Positions 1 to 8,345 of a DNA stretch of 64,000 nucleotides are shown in pieces. The notes below the pieces were generated by a model, which ran no database searches, was not told the DNA's origin, and was given only the letters and a program-made list of their open reading frames with translations. The first letter of the stretch is position 1, and each line of letters starts with the position of its first letter. The position numbers and the translations under genes were made by a program. Source of the stretch: Bdellovibrio sp. UBA4095 (GTDB taxonomy: Bacteria; Bdellovibrionota; Bdellovibrionia; Bdellovibrionales; Bdellovibrionaceae); NCBI GenBank assembly GCA_002381805.1, contig DFXZ01000002.1, forward strand, positions 1 to 64,000. The letters run 5' to 3'.

Positions 1-22
1 GCAACAATTTAAGGTTCCAGTT

Positions 23-802
23 TTAGAAGTTCATCCCGATTATTGCTAGGAAGTCGTAGAAATCACCTTCCAACGCCTTATCAAGACGCTCCGTACCCCC
101 AGCATTAGGAATAAACATTTTGTTTTCATCACCAAAATTCACATAGTGATAAACAGCTTGAAGGCCCAGATAGGCTTTCTTTCTCATCAATGGTATTTCG
201 ACTCCAGCTCCGAAGTTGAAACCCATCGTTGAATCACGGCTGTAACCATCGAGGTCCGCCAGAGTATAGGTGCGACTAAATTGGCCCATTCCGCCGAGGA
301 TGTAGGGGTTCAAGTCAGCGAGGCCGCGGGTGACGTTTTGAGTGTTCAAGTAGTACTTTAAGTCGAAGTTGATCGACGTCAGCGAGAGATTTCCATTGTA
401 TGTGTTACTTTGGTTATCCGTGGTAAATGTCACTTTATGGTCGCCCGTCTGGAAGCCCAGGGAAAGAGCAAGACGAAGATCAAAGAAGTAGCTTAAGAAA
501 ATACCAAACGAAGGAGCCGGATCGAAGGCATCACCAAAGCCGCCGGTGAAGCCACGCATTCCGCCGGCAAGACCAATTGTAAAGAAGCGACCGTTACGGA
601 AGAAGTTAATATCTGCTTCTTCGTCGGATTCTTCGTCAAACTCACTGTAGTCGGTGAATGGATCGTAGGCCTCGTCATAATCCGTTTGGGCTAATAAATA
701 GGAGTCGGCAGCATGGGCAGTATTCGAAAAAACTAAAGACAACCCAAAACAAGACATAGCGGCAAGAAGGCCAAGTTGGCTGAAAAGCTTCGTGGTTTTC
801 AC
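23..802 (-). CDS. outer-membrane beta-barrel protein
   Basis: Predicted secreted outer-membrane barrel of 259 residues; function not recognised. A signal peptide (KTTKLF, a hydrophobic stretch, then a THA-type cleavage site) is followed by a very acidic Asp/Glu/Tyr-rich segment around residues 40-65. The rest has alternating hydrophobic strands typical of OmpA/OmpW-like eight-stranded barrels and ends in NF, the usual C-terminal barrel signature. I chose the GTG at 802 because an AAGGGGG Shine-Dalgarno lies just upstream; the reading frame opens 18 bases earlier at a TTG without one. It is a single gene; the next gene in the same direction starts 640 bases upstream. The acidic linker is unusual and could bind cations or peptidoglycan, but that is a guess. 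Confidence 0.85.
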   Translation of the reverse strand: MKTTKLFSQLGLLAAMSCFGLSLVFSNTAHAADSYLLAQTDYDEAYDPFTDYSEFDEESDEEADINFFRNGRFFTIGLAGGMRGFTGGFGDAFDPAPSFGIFLSYFFDLRLALSLGFQTGDHKVTFTTDNQSNTYNGNLSLTSINFDLKYYLNTQNVTRGLADLNPYILGGMGQFSRTYTLADLDGYSRDSTMGFNFGAGVEIPLMRKKAYLGLQAVYHYVNFGDENKMFIPNAGGTERLDKALEGDFYDFLAIIGMNF

Positions 803-890
803 AGGATCCCCCTTGTACAATTATCGAACGTTTTCATTAAAAACTTCAGAAAAATTTGCCTCTGTCTCAGAGTGAGACGTAGGTCCTTGT

Positions 891-1445
891 TTAGAGTGGA
901 GCTTTCAAGGCGGCTTCAATAGCATCTGTTACTGCCGAGCTGCTGGGCTTTGTAATGGATCGCCAGCGCTCAATGACCTGGCCTTGTCGGTTGATCAAAA
1001 ACTTTTCAAAATTCCAAGAGACCTCTTTAAAAAGCAGGCCGGGTTTTTGTTCTGTTAGAAATTTGTAAACTTCCTGCTTATCGGGACCTGCCACGGGAGC
1101 TTTGTCAAAAAAGGGAAAGGTGCAGCCGTATTCTTTTTTCGCGAAGGCTTGCACTTCCGAATTGTCAGCTTTTTCTTGTTTGAATTCATTCGAAGGGAAT
1201 GCAAGGATGATGAATCCTTGATCTGCGTATTTTTTGTACAGATCTTCGAGTTCTTTAAGCTGTGGAGTAAAGCCACACTGAGAGGCTGTGTTCACAACCA
1301 GTACCACTTTTCCGCGGTAAGTGGAAAAGTTGATCTTTTTTCCTTCGATACTGGTCGCAGAAAGTTCAAAAAAGCTCTTTGGGGAACTATCGGCCCAAGC
1401 TAAGGAGAAGGTCAGAAGAAGTATTAAGAGTCCGAAGAAACGCAT
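891..1445 (-). CDS. secreted glutathione peroxidase family protein
   Basis: Thiol peroxidase of the glutathione peroxidase family, 184 residues, reducing hydroperoxides with glutathione or, more likely in bacteria, thioredoxin-type donors. The N-terminus is a signal peptide (MRFFGLLILLLTFSLAWA), so it should act in the periplasm. Family motifs are present: the catalytic Cys57 in NTASQCGFT, the FPSNEF motif with Gln90, and Trp144-Asn145 in WNFEKFL. Cys108 in YGCTF could be the resolving cysteine. The start is the ATG at 1445, 5 bases after GAGG; an in-frame GTG two codons upstream is less well placed. Cytosolic relatives lack the signal peptide, so export is the notable feature; it may protect the periplasm during prey invasion (inference). 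Confidence 0.9.
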   Translation of the reverse strand: MRFFGLLILLLTFSLAWADSSPKSFFELSATSIEGKKINFSTYRGKVVLVVNTASQCGFTPQLKELEDLYKKYADQGFIILAFPSNEFKQEKADNSEVQAFAKKEYGCTFPFFDKAPVAGPDKQEVYKFLTEQKPGLLFKEVSWNFEKFLINRQGQVIERWRSITKPSSSAVTDAIEAALKAPL

Positions 1446-1534
1446 AGACACCTCGCAGATTCAATTACTCTAGAAGTGGACTTGAAAAATCTCAAGAAAA
1501 AGACCTCGATAAGATTTAGATGCAGCGCGCGCCT

Positions 1535-1563
1535 TTGACTTTAGTTAGGCCTGATTTTCTAAT
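1535..1563 (+). promoter_or_regulatory. sigma70-like promoter of the 1615-7621 operon
   Basis: TTGACT at 1535-1540 and TCTAAT at 1558-1563 with exactly 17 bases between them. The gene at 1615 follows about 50 bases later. No other promoter-like pair was seen before 7.6 kb, so it probably serves the whole run of tightly packed genes. Confidence 0.5.
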
Positions 1564-1614
1564 AATTAAGCGTCTTTACAGCGAATCTTCAAAATACAAG
1601 GAGTCATCAAAACG

Positions 1615-2913
1615 ATGGAGTTGGGAAATCCCGTCATCCTAGTTTCGGCTTTTGGTCGTGGTCACTGGTTGGCTGCGGTCTTGGCTCAAGAGGGAATTAA
1701 AACCACACTCGTGGATGTTTCTTCCCAACTCGGGGTATGGCCGATAGAAGATGTTGAAGGTCCGTTCGGATTCTTCAGAACGGAAAAAATTTCTGAATCA
1801 CAGACGGAACGCCTTTATTCCGAAGATCCATTCGAAGAAGTTCCGAATGGTTTTACGCTTTGGTTAAAAGATGGTCCTATGGAATGTAAGGGGCCATTGA
1901 CGAAGTACCGTATTGAAAACTCGCCCTTTTCTACTCACATTCAGGAGCTTTTTTTCTCGGGCTTGAACGAGAAGCTTGGGAAAAACATTTACAAGAATCT
2001 GGATTCTATAAAGTTCTCTCAAAGTTGGCTTTTGCATCTTGCTCATCAATGGGCTTCGACAACATATTCTCCGAATGCCAAGGCTGCGGAGGAAGGTCAG
2101 GCTACGCCATTATTTTCTTCTTTCTTGGTTCGTCAAGCGACGAGGAATGGCTTAGAGAAATCGCTGACTTGGTTGGAAAGTAAGGGCGTCGAAGTCATTC
2201 GCTCGCAAAAAGTTGCGGATATGTCTTTTGGTGGAGGTAAAACTATCACCGGAATTGAGCTTTCAGGCCGCAGTCAAGGGTTGTTCAAGCTTGAGCAATT
2301 GGTTTGGACTTTGACCAGTGAGGAAACATATTTTTTAAATGAGAAAATTGGAAAATCGTTTTTTCCAGAGGGCGCACTCGAACCAGAATGGTGCTGGGTA
2401 CGCTATCGCGTAGGCTTGCAAAGTTGTTTCGAGCGTGACCGATTGCCGATCCATTGTGTTGTCGTTGAGGATTTGTTCTCCCCCTGGACTCACGAAAATC
2501 TTATGATTATCCAAAGAACACCGTTGGCGGATCAGTTTGATGTTTGGATGCGCGTTCCTGCTGTTCAACGTTTTAACAAAGAGTACTTGCAAGTGCGCAG
2601 CGAAAGAATGCGACTCTATCTGATGGAGCGCATGTCGCTTTCAGATCCGCAGGTTCTAAATTTTCCCCAAGAGTACTATTACACCTACACTCAATTGGGC
2701 GCTTCGCGGTTCCCGGTTTTTTCTAAAAAATCCAGTCGTCGAGGTCGAGCGCACTTTGCGAATCTTCATCTGACGAATCCTGAAGTGTGGCCACATTATT
2801 CATGGGGAGCTTATTTCGATACCGACGACAGAATTATCGTGAAGATCCGTGCTTGGTGGCATGAAAAGCTTCTTAAAGCGCAAAAAGAGAAACGAAAGGA
2901 ACAGAGCCTGTGA
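1615..2913 (+). CDS. Rossmann-fold (FAD/NAD-binding-like) protein, function unknown
   Basis: A 432-residue protein that I cannot assign to a named family. Residues 6-36 form a beta-alpha-beta unit (VILVSAFGRGHWLAAVL to LVDVS) that resembles a dinucleotide-binding Rossmann motif with a degenerate glycine pattern and a terminal Asp. This suggests an amine-oxidase or protoporphyrinogen-oxidase-like flavoprotein. There is no signal peptide. The C-terminus is a basic Lys/Arg helix. The ATG follows an AAGGAG motif with a long 10-11 base spacer. It overlaps purB by 4 bases (GTGA), so the two are translationally coupled. The function cannot be read from this window. Confidence 0.85.
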   Translation: MELGNPVILVSAFGRGHWLAAVLAQEGIKTTLVDVSSQLGVWPIEDVEGPFGFFRTEKISESQTERLYSEDPFEEVPNGFTLWLKDGPMECKGPLTKYRIENSPFSTHIQELFFSGLNEKLGKNIYKNLDSIKFSQSWLLHLAHQWASTTYSPNAKAAEEGQATPLFSSFLVRQATRNGLEKSLTWLESKGVEVIRSQKVADMSFGGGKTITGIELSGRSQGLFKLEQLVWTLTSEETYFLNEKIGKSFFPEGALEPEWCWVRYRVGLQSCFERDRLPIHCVVVEDLFSPWTHENLMIIQRTPLADQFDVWMRVPAVQRFNKEYLQVRSERMRLYLMERMSLSDPQVLNFPQEYYYTYTQLGASRFPVFSKKSSRRGRAHFANLHLTNPEVWPHYSWGAYFDTDDRIIVKIRAWWHEKLLKAQKEKRKEQSL

Positions 2914-4196
2914 TTGAAAGATACACGCGTCCAGAAATGGGTCTTTTGTGGGATCCTGATCAGCGATTTGCAAAAATGATGGAAGTGGAGATTGCGGTCG
3001 CTCAAGTTCAGGCGCAAATGGGGATTATCCCAAAAGCAGCGGCCAAGTCCATTGCCCAGAAATCACGGTTTAATGCTAAACGAATTTCACAGATAGAAAA
3101 ACAGACTAAGCATGATGTCATTGCCTTTGTTTCTAATCTTGCTGAAAACGTTGGACCTCACGGTAAATACATTCACTATGGGTTAACATCTTCTGATGTT
3201 CTCGATACAGCATTCAGTTTACAAGTTCGTGAGGCCGGAGACGTTTTGCTGAAAGCTATTGGGGGCCTTGAGAGATCTCTTAAGATAATGGCAAATCGAT
3301 ATTCAGAGACGCTTTGTGCGGGACGAACTCATGGAATGTTTGCAGAGCCGACGACCTTTGGTTTTAAAATGGCGGGATTTGCAGCAGAGCTTGCTCGCAA
3401 CAAAAAGCGGGTTCAGGCGGCGTTGCAAGGAATGATGATATGTAAACTAAGTGGCGCCGTGGGGACTTATTCCAGTCAGCCCGCCAAAGTAGAGCTGGCA
3501 GTGGCTAAAAAGTTAAAGTTGCGCCCAGAGACTGTCGCGACTCAAGTCGTGCCGCGCGATAGGCATGCTGAAATGTTGCTGTCATTGGCGATGCTTGGAA
3601 CGGGCTTGGAACGATTGGCAGTGGAGCTACGGCATTTGCAGCGAAGTGACGTGGCCGAGGTGACAGAGGGTTTCACCAAAGGACAAAAAGGTTCTTCGGC
3701 GATGCCACATAAAAAAAATCCCATCAGTGCGGAAAATATCTCAGGTCTTGCCCGTCTTTTGCGGGGTTATGCAGTTGCCGGTCTGGAAAACGTAGCGCTT
3801 TGGCATGAACGTGACATAAGCCATTCTTCGGTGGAGCGAGTCGTATTTCCGGATGCCTTCATTGTTGCTGACTACGCTTTAAACCGAATGACTATTCTTA
3901 TTGACGGATTAGATGTTAACAAAAAACGCATGCTTGATAATATTGACAGCTCTCAAGGGCAAATCTTTAGCTCCCATGCTCTTTTGGCTTTAATCCAGAA
4001 AGGTATGTCCCGCGAAGAAGCTTATGCATTGGTGCAGAGACTGTGTCATTCTTTAGGTTACGGGGAACACCTCAAAGATAAACTTATGGTGGATGATCAA
4101 GTAAGAGCCTTGTTGAAGCCGAAAGAGATCGAAGAGATTTTCACCGGAAAAAAACACAAAAAGGCCATTAAAGATATCATCAAGAGAGTGATGTAA
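2910..4196 (+). CDS. purB: adenylosuccinate lyase
   Basis: Fumarase/aspartase-superfamily lyase that makes AMP from adenylosuccinate and AICAR from SAICAR in purine synthesis; a cytosolic homotetramer in the family. The 428 residues match the shorter bacterial PurB type. TSSDVLDTA lies near residue 95 and the family signature SSAMPHKKNP at about residues 262-271, with the catalytic serine in its flexible loop. The start is GTG at 2910 overlapping the previous stop. The next gene begins directly after its stop. A purine enzyme ahead of murein-recycling genes has no obvious metabolic link and may just be operon packing. Confidence 0.97.
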   Translation: MIERYTRPEMGLLWDPDQRFAKMMEVEIAVAQVQAQMGIIPKAAAKSIAQKSRFNAKRISQIEKQTKHDVIAFVSNLAENVGPHGKYIHYGLTSSDVLDTAFSLQVREAGDVLLKAIGGLERSLKIMANRYSETLCAGRTHGMFAEPTTFGFKMAGFAAELARNKKRVQAALQGMMICKLSGAVGTYSSQPAKVELAVAKKLKLRPETVATQVVPRDRHAEMLLSLAMLGTGLERLAVELRHLQRSDVAEVTEGFTKGQKGSSAMPHKKNPISAENISGLARLLRGYAVAGLENVALWHERDISHSSVERVVFPDAFIVADYALNRMTILIDGLDVNKKRMLDNIDSSQGQIFSSHALLALIQKGMSREEAYALVQRLCHSLGYGEHLKDKLMVDDQVRALLKPKEIEEIFTGKKHKKAIKDIIKRVM

Positions 4197-5129
4197 ATGC
4201 CGCACTGGAAGTTCTTTAAGGAACAAGACATTATTGATGTGATTGCTCCTGGTTATGCAGTGAAAGCAGACGAAGTTGAAAAGGCTCGTGACTTTCTTTT
4301 GCACTGGAATCTCGTGCCACGAATTCCTAAAAACATTATTAAGCCCCATTTCCTCCACGCCCATGATGACGAGCAACGCTTTGATTTTCTAAAGGCCGCA
4401 TTGCTTTCGAAGGATTCTCGCGTTATCTGGAGTTTGCGTGGCGGGTACGGTAGTAACAGACTGCTTCCCAAGTTGGCCAAGCTTAAGCGCCCCAGAGAGC
4501 CGAAGCTTCTCATAGGCATCAGTGATGTGACGTCTTTACATACGTTTTTAATTCAAGAATGGGGATGGTCAACTTTGCATGCTCCTCTTTTGGATCGTTT
4601 GGGGAAGAAGCTCGTAAGTCCTCGGCATGAAAAAGAGTTGCACAGTATTCTCTTTGGTCAGCAGACGGATGTCGAATTTAAGAAGCTCAAACCTTTGAAT
4701 ATGGCGGCAAAGTCGATTCGTTCAATGCGTTCGAAAATTGTCGGCGGCAATTTAACGGTTTTGCAGTCAACGTTGGGGACTCCGTGGCAGATTCGCACGC
4801 GCGGAGCTCTGCTTTTCGTCGAAGATTTGGGTGAGCGTGGTTATCGCATCGATAGAATGTTCGAACAGTTTCGTCAGGCGGGTCTTTTTAAGTCATGTGC
4901 AGGTTTGATTCTCGGCGACTTTATCGGAGGAGAAGAACCTGCAACTGGTAGGAATAATTTTAAAAAAGTTTTCAATCGCTGGTCTCAAGATTTGGAAATT
5001 CCTGTTTTTCAAGGTTTAGAGGCTGGTCATGCATCCATTCAACGTCCCGTTCCTTTTAATACACCCTGTGTTCTTGATGTCAAAGACGGACGCGGACGTT
5101 TAATAGTCAAAACAGGAGGAGTAAAATGA
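4197..5129 (+). CDS. ldcA: LD-carboxypeptidase (peptidase S66 family)
   Basis: Serine peptidase that removes the terminal D-Ala from murein tetrapeptides, making tripeptides for reuse; cytosolic in Gram-negatives, and no signal peptide is seen here. The 310 residues match the family. The Ser-Glu-His triad is visible as Ser109 (GISDVT), Glu209 (VEDLGERGYRIDRM) and His278 (EAGHAS), spaced like the characterised Pseudomonas enzyme (115/217/285). It starts right after the purB stop and overlaps the next gene by 4 bases. With mpl two genes downstream it forms a murein-peptide recycling set, which fits an organism digesting prey peptidoglycan. MccF-type self-immunity peptidases share the fold, so the substrate is inferred from context. 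Confidence 0.9.
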   Translation: MPHWKFFKEQDIIDVIAPGYAVKADEVEKARDFLLHWNLVPRIPKNIIKPHFLHAHDDEQRFDFLKAALLSKDSRVIWSLRGGYGSNRLLPKLAKLKRPREPKLLIGISDVTSLHTFLIQEWGWSTLHAPLLDRLGKKLVSPRHEKELHSILFGQQTDVEFKKLKPLNMAAKSIRSMRSKIVGGNLTVLQSTLGTPWQIRTRGALLFVEDLGERGYRIDRMFEQFRQAGLFKSCAGLILGDFIGGEEPATGRNNFKKVFNRWSQDLEIPVFQGLEAGHASIQRPVPFNTPCVLDVKDGRGRLIVKTGGVK

Positions 5130-6187
5130 AATTCTCGGTCCTAGAGAAAAACCTGATCAAACAACTGGAAGTTCGAATCCGTGATACCACTCCTGGCGTG
5201 ATGGTCCGTGCTTATCAAGGTGGAAGAATTATATGTGATGTCGCCGTTGGACAAACCTATGCTTATTACGATTTGGCCAGTCTTACGAAAGTGATATTTA
5301 CGACCCAAGCCATGATGTATGCTTTCGAGCTGGGAAAATGGACTTTTGATACAAAAGTATCCGATGTATTGGCTTGGTTTCCGCATAAAGAAACAAAGCT
5401 AACGGAATTAATGACTCATTCCTCGGGTCTTTCATGGTGGTTGCCTTTTTATCAAGAGCTGAATATGAACCTCTCGCTCTCCGAGCGACGAGATCAATTA
5501 AAAACTATATTACAGAGTGCGAAGCTGGAAAATCATCAGACGGCAACTTATTCTGATGTGGGTTATATTGTCCTTGGTTATGTTCTGGAAAGATTTTTCG
5601 ATAAACCACTGGTTGATGTTTGGACAGAAATAAAAGAAAAGTTTTATGTCGGCACGACGCTGGAGATGCATCCTAATAATGAGGTGCCGATGAAGGTTTC
5701 CTTATTTGCTCCGACGGAAGAGTGCCCGGTGCGACGTCGCTTGGTCCAAGGTGAGGTGCACGATCTGAACTGCTGGGCAATGGGAGGAGTTTCTTCACAT
5801 GCCGGCTTGTTCGGCAGCATCGACGATGTTGGGTGGTACTCGTTGCATTTGCGGTCGCACCTTATGGGAATTGCACGATACTCGATTCGCCAAAAGACAG
5901 CTCAGCTATTTGCTAAGCGCGCCTTGCCTGAAGGAAAGGGCGATTGGGCTATGGGTTACATGATGCCCACTCCCGGTGCTTCTAGTTGTGGAGGTTACTT
6001 TTCTTTGAAATCCATAGGTCACACGGGTTTTACGGGCACATCTATGTGGTATGATCCAAAGATGGATATGAGTGTAGTGATCTTGTCGAACCGAGTGCTT
6101 TATGGGGCAGATAATAAGGCCTTTGCGCAATTACGTCCCGAGATCCATAACTGGATCGTTGAAAATTATCGAAGATCTGGAGTTTAG
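5126..6187 (+). CDS. beta-lactamase-fold serine hydrolase (class C/PBP4*-like)
   Basis: Penicillin-binding-protein-fold hydrolase of 353 residues. Ser52-Leu-Thr-Lys55 is the catalytic SxxK, Tyr142-Ser143-Asp is the second motif, and HTGFTGTS near residue 305 corresponds to the third (K/H-T-G) box. No signal peptide is seen, so the protein is probably cytosolic, unlike true AmpC or periplasmic PBPs. The ATG at 5126 overlaps the ldcA stop by 4 bases and has an AGGAGGAG Shine-Dalgarno. Sitting between ldcA and mpl it may act on murein peptides or amide/ester bonds in recycled fragments. Esterase (EstB) or D-aminopeptidase activity is equally possible, and antibiotic resistance is not indicated. 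Confidence 0.88.
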   Translation: MKFSVLEKNLIKQLEVRIRDTTPGVMVRAYQGGRIICDVAVGQTYAYYDLASLTKVIFTTQAMMYAFELGKWTFDTKVSDVLAWFPHKETKLTELMTHSSGLSWWLPFYQELNMNLSLSERRDQLKTILQSAKLENHQTATYSDVGYIVLGYVLERFFDKPLVDVWTEIKEKFYVGTTLEMHPNNEVPMKVSLFAPTEECPVRRRLVQGEVHDLNCWAMGGVSSHAGLFGSIDDVGWYSLHLRSHLMGIARYSIRQKTAQLFAKRALPEGKGDWAMGYMMPTPGASSCGGYFSLKSIGHTGFTGTSMWYDPKMDMSVVILSNRVLYGADNKAFAQLRPEIHNWIVENYRRSGV

Positions 6188-6214
6188 AGAGCGACGAAGC
6201 TCAGTGAGGAATAA

Positions 6215-7621
6215 ATGGAATTAGCAGCTGGCAGTCATATTCATTTAATGGGTATTTGTGGAACGGCAATGGCCTCTTTAGCGGGGCTCTTGAAAGATCG
6301 AGGATACAAAGTCACAGGGAGTGATTTAAATCCTTATCCACCAATGTCTACGCAGCTCGAGAATCTTGGGATTAATATTATGAAGGGATATAAGGCTGAA
6401 AACCTTCATCCACGTCCTGATTTTGTAATTGTGGGGAATGTTATTTCTGCAAACAATGAAGAAGCGCAAGAATTGGCGAAACTGGGAATTCCCTATACAT
6501 CACTGCCAAAAGCCATGGGTGAATTCATCATTGAAAGTCGCGAAAGTGTGGTCGTTTCTGGGACGCACGGTAAAACGACAACAACTTCCATGATCACTTG
6601 GGTAGCGGAAAATCAGGGTGTTAAACCCGGATTCCTTATTGGTGGTATTCCTAAAAATTTTGCTCAATCTTTTAAGAATCCAGCTGGAAATTATTTTATA
6701 ATTGAAGGGGATGAGTACGATACGGCCTTCTTTGATAAAGTTCCGAAATTTGTTCACTATCGCCCTAAGCACGTGGTGTTAACTTCTGTCGAATTTGATC
6801 ACGCAGACATCTATAAAGACCTGAATGCGGTGAAAGAGGCCTTCGCGAGGCTCATGAAACTGATTCCCACGGACGGTACATTGATATCCCATGCTGATGA
6901 TAAAAATGTTATGGAATTGCGTCAGTTGGCGAACTGTAAAAACTCATTTACATATGGGTTTGGTAAGGCTGACTTTCAGGCTCATGTCTTAAAGCAGGAT
7001 GCGAGTGGCGTTCAGTTCGAAGTTCGCTTTCAGAACGAGGTCTTAGGGCCTTACCAGATGGCGATTACGGGTGACTATAATATTTTGAATGCCACCGCTA
7101 CCGTGGCGATGAGCAAATGTTTAGGTTTTACACAAGAGAACATTAAGAAAGCTCTCGAGAGCTTTGAAGGTGTTAAGCGAAGGCAGGAAATTCTTGGTGA
7201 ACCCAGTGGTATATTGGTCATCGAGGACTTTGCTCACCACCCGACGGCCGTAAGAGAGACTATTAAGGGAATGCGAAAAAGATATCCCGAAAAAAGGGTC
7301 TTTGCTGTATTCGAGCCGCGAAGTGCGACTTCTCGTCGTAAAGTTTTTCAGAAAGATTATGTGGAAGCTTTTAAAGGTGCCCATGAAGTTCTTTTAGCTA
7401 AAGCTTTTGATCAGTCAAAACTTGAAGCAGAAAATCGATTCTCTTCAGAGGAACTCGTAAGCGATCTGCAGAAATCTTCTGTCAAAGCTCAAACTTTTGA
7501 AAATGCTGATGACATCGTGGCGGCACTGAAAAGTCGCGCCCAACGGGGTGATGTGATTGTTATTATGAGCAATGGCGGTTTCGATGGTATCTATACCAAA
7601 CTGCTGAAGGCTCTTTCGTAG
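6215..7621 (+). CDS. mpl: UDP-N-acetylmuramate:L-alanyl-gamma-D-glutamyl-meso-diaminopimelate ligase
   Basis: Mur-ligase-family enzyme that attaches recovered tripeptide (L-Ala-gamma-D-Glu-meso-DAP) to UDP-MurNAc, returning murein peptides to cell-wall synthesis in the cytosol. The 468 residues match Mpl. The N-terminal GICGTAMASLAGLL is the UDP-binding Rossmann segment. GTHGKTTTTS at about residues 115-124 is the ATP-binding P-loop. EGDEYDTAFFDK and FAHHPTAV are typical of Mpl rather than MurC. The ATG follows GTGAGG by 5 bases, 27 bases after the previous stop. It uses the product of the LD-carboxypeptidase upstream, so the operon makes metabolic sense. Confidence 0.95.
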   Translation: MELAAGSHIHLMGICGTAMASLAGLLKDRGYKVTGSDLNPYPPMSTQLENLGINIMKGYKAENLHPRPDFVIVGNVISANNEEAQELAKLGIPYTSLPKAMGEFIIESRESVVVSGTHGKTTTTSMITWVAENQGVKPGFLIGGIPKNFAQSFKNPAGNYFIIEGDEYDTAFFDKVPKFVHYRPKHVVLTSVEFDHADIYKDLNAVKEAFARLMKLIPTDGTLISHADDKNVMELRQLANCKNSFTYGFGKADFQAHVLKQDASGVQFEVRFQNEVLGPYQMAITGDYNILNATATVAMSKCLGFTQENIKKALESFEGVKRRQEILGEPSGILVIEDFAHHPTAVRETIKGMRKRYPEKRVFAVFEPRSATSRRKVFQKDYVEAFKGAHEVLLAKAFDQSKLEAENRFSSEELVSDLQKSSVKAQTFENADDIVAALKSRAQRGDVIVIMSNGGFDGIYTKLLKALS

Positions 7622-7707
7622 ACGTAATGGAATTCATGTAATTTGAATAAAGAAAATACCGACGATAAGAAACCGACTTCCTTTAACTAATACAGGAGTG
7701 TGTTTTT

Positions 7708-8247
7708 ATGAAGTTGGTATTTGCAAAAAAAAGCGTCATGGTTGCGCTCGCTGGTGTTTTGGCAGCTGGATCCTCGCAGGCGGTGGTCTGTTTAGCTCCG
7801 ACTCCCGTTTGTGGGCTGGTCATAGTCGGTGGTCTCATCGCCTCAATTTATGCATCTCGTGAGCACAAAGACTCAATGGATGTTATCGCTATTGAGCAGA
7901 ATCAGGCAAAGCTGCAAAAAATTGTCAATCATCTCAAGGGCAGCACTTATGTGCTTCGCATGCAGAAATACGCGAAATATTCCGGTGGCTATAACGATGT
8001 AATCACCCGCTACAATCGAGGAAAAATATCTGGAAATATGAGCCTGGAAACGCTTATGGATTTTAATCCTCGTCTCTTTGCTGACTTGGACACTCTGGCT
8101 CGCATCCTTACAAAAGAGTATGGTCATGACTTGGTAGAGCAGATTTATGGCCCACAGAAACTAGAAACGGGCTATACAAACTGGAAACGCTATCAGCTTT
8201 TAGCTCAAGATTCGTTGATTCTTTACGCTAAAAGCTTCAAAAACTAA
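7708..8247 (+). CDS. secreted hypothetical protein
   Basis: A 179-residue protein with a signal peptide (KLVFAKKS, then a hydrophobic run to SSQA) and a second hydrophobic segment right after it (CGLVIVGGLIASIYA). The mature N-terminus may therefore stay membrane-attached. Two cysteines flank the signal region (VVCLAPTPVCG). The remainder is soluble, helix-rich and charged, with no motif I recognise. A good AGGAG precedes the ATG by 9 bases. It is followed by a terminator-like hairpin and is probably its own unit. Role unknown. Confidence 0.8.
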   Translation: MKLVFAKKSVMVALAGVLAAGSSQAVVCLAPTPVCGLVIVGGLIASIYASREHKDSMDVIAIEQNQAKLQKIVNHLKGSTYVLRMQKYAKYSGGYNDVITRYNRGKISGNMSLETLMDFNPRLFADLDTLARILTKEYGHDLVEQIYGPQKLETGYTNWKRYQLLAQDSLILYAKSFKN

Positions 8248-8264
8248 GGCCTCTGTTTAAATAT

Positions 8265-8293
8265 AGGGCAGGATGAAGAATCCTGCTCTTTAT
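8265..8293 (+). terminator. terminator-like hairpin after the 7708 gene
   Basis: Stem AGGGCAGGAT (8265-8274) pairs with ATCCTGCTCT (8280-8289) with one G-U pair and a GAAGA loop. Only a short T-run follows (TTTAT region), so it is a weak intrinsic terminator at best. Confidence 0.5.
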
Positions 8294-8345
8294 GCGATGC
8301 GTTTCTTCGTGAAAGTCCAGTCAGCCTTCGTTAGTTTTTCAGACT

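Noticed and set aside
5126..6187. Antibiotic-resistance beta-lactamase
   Set aside because: No signal peptide and a recycling operon context; only the fold is shared.
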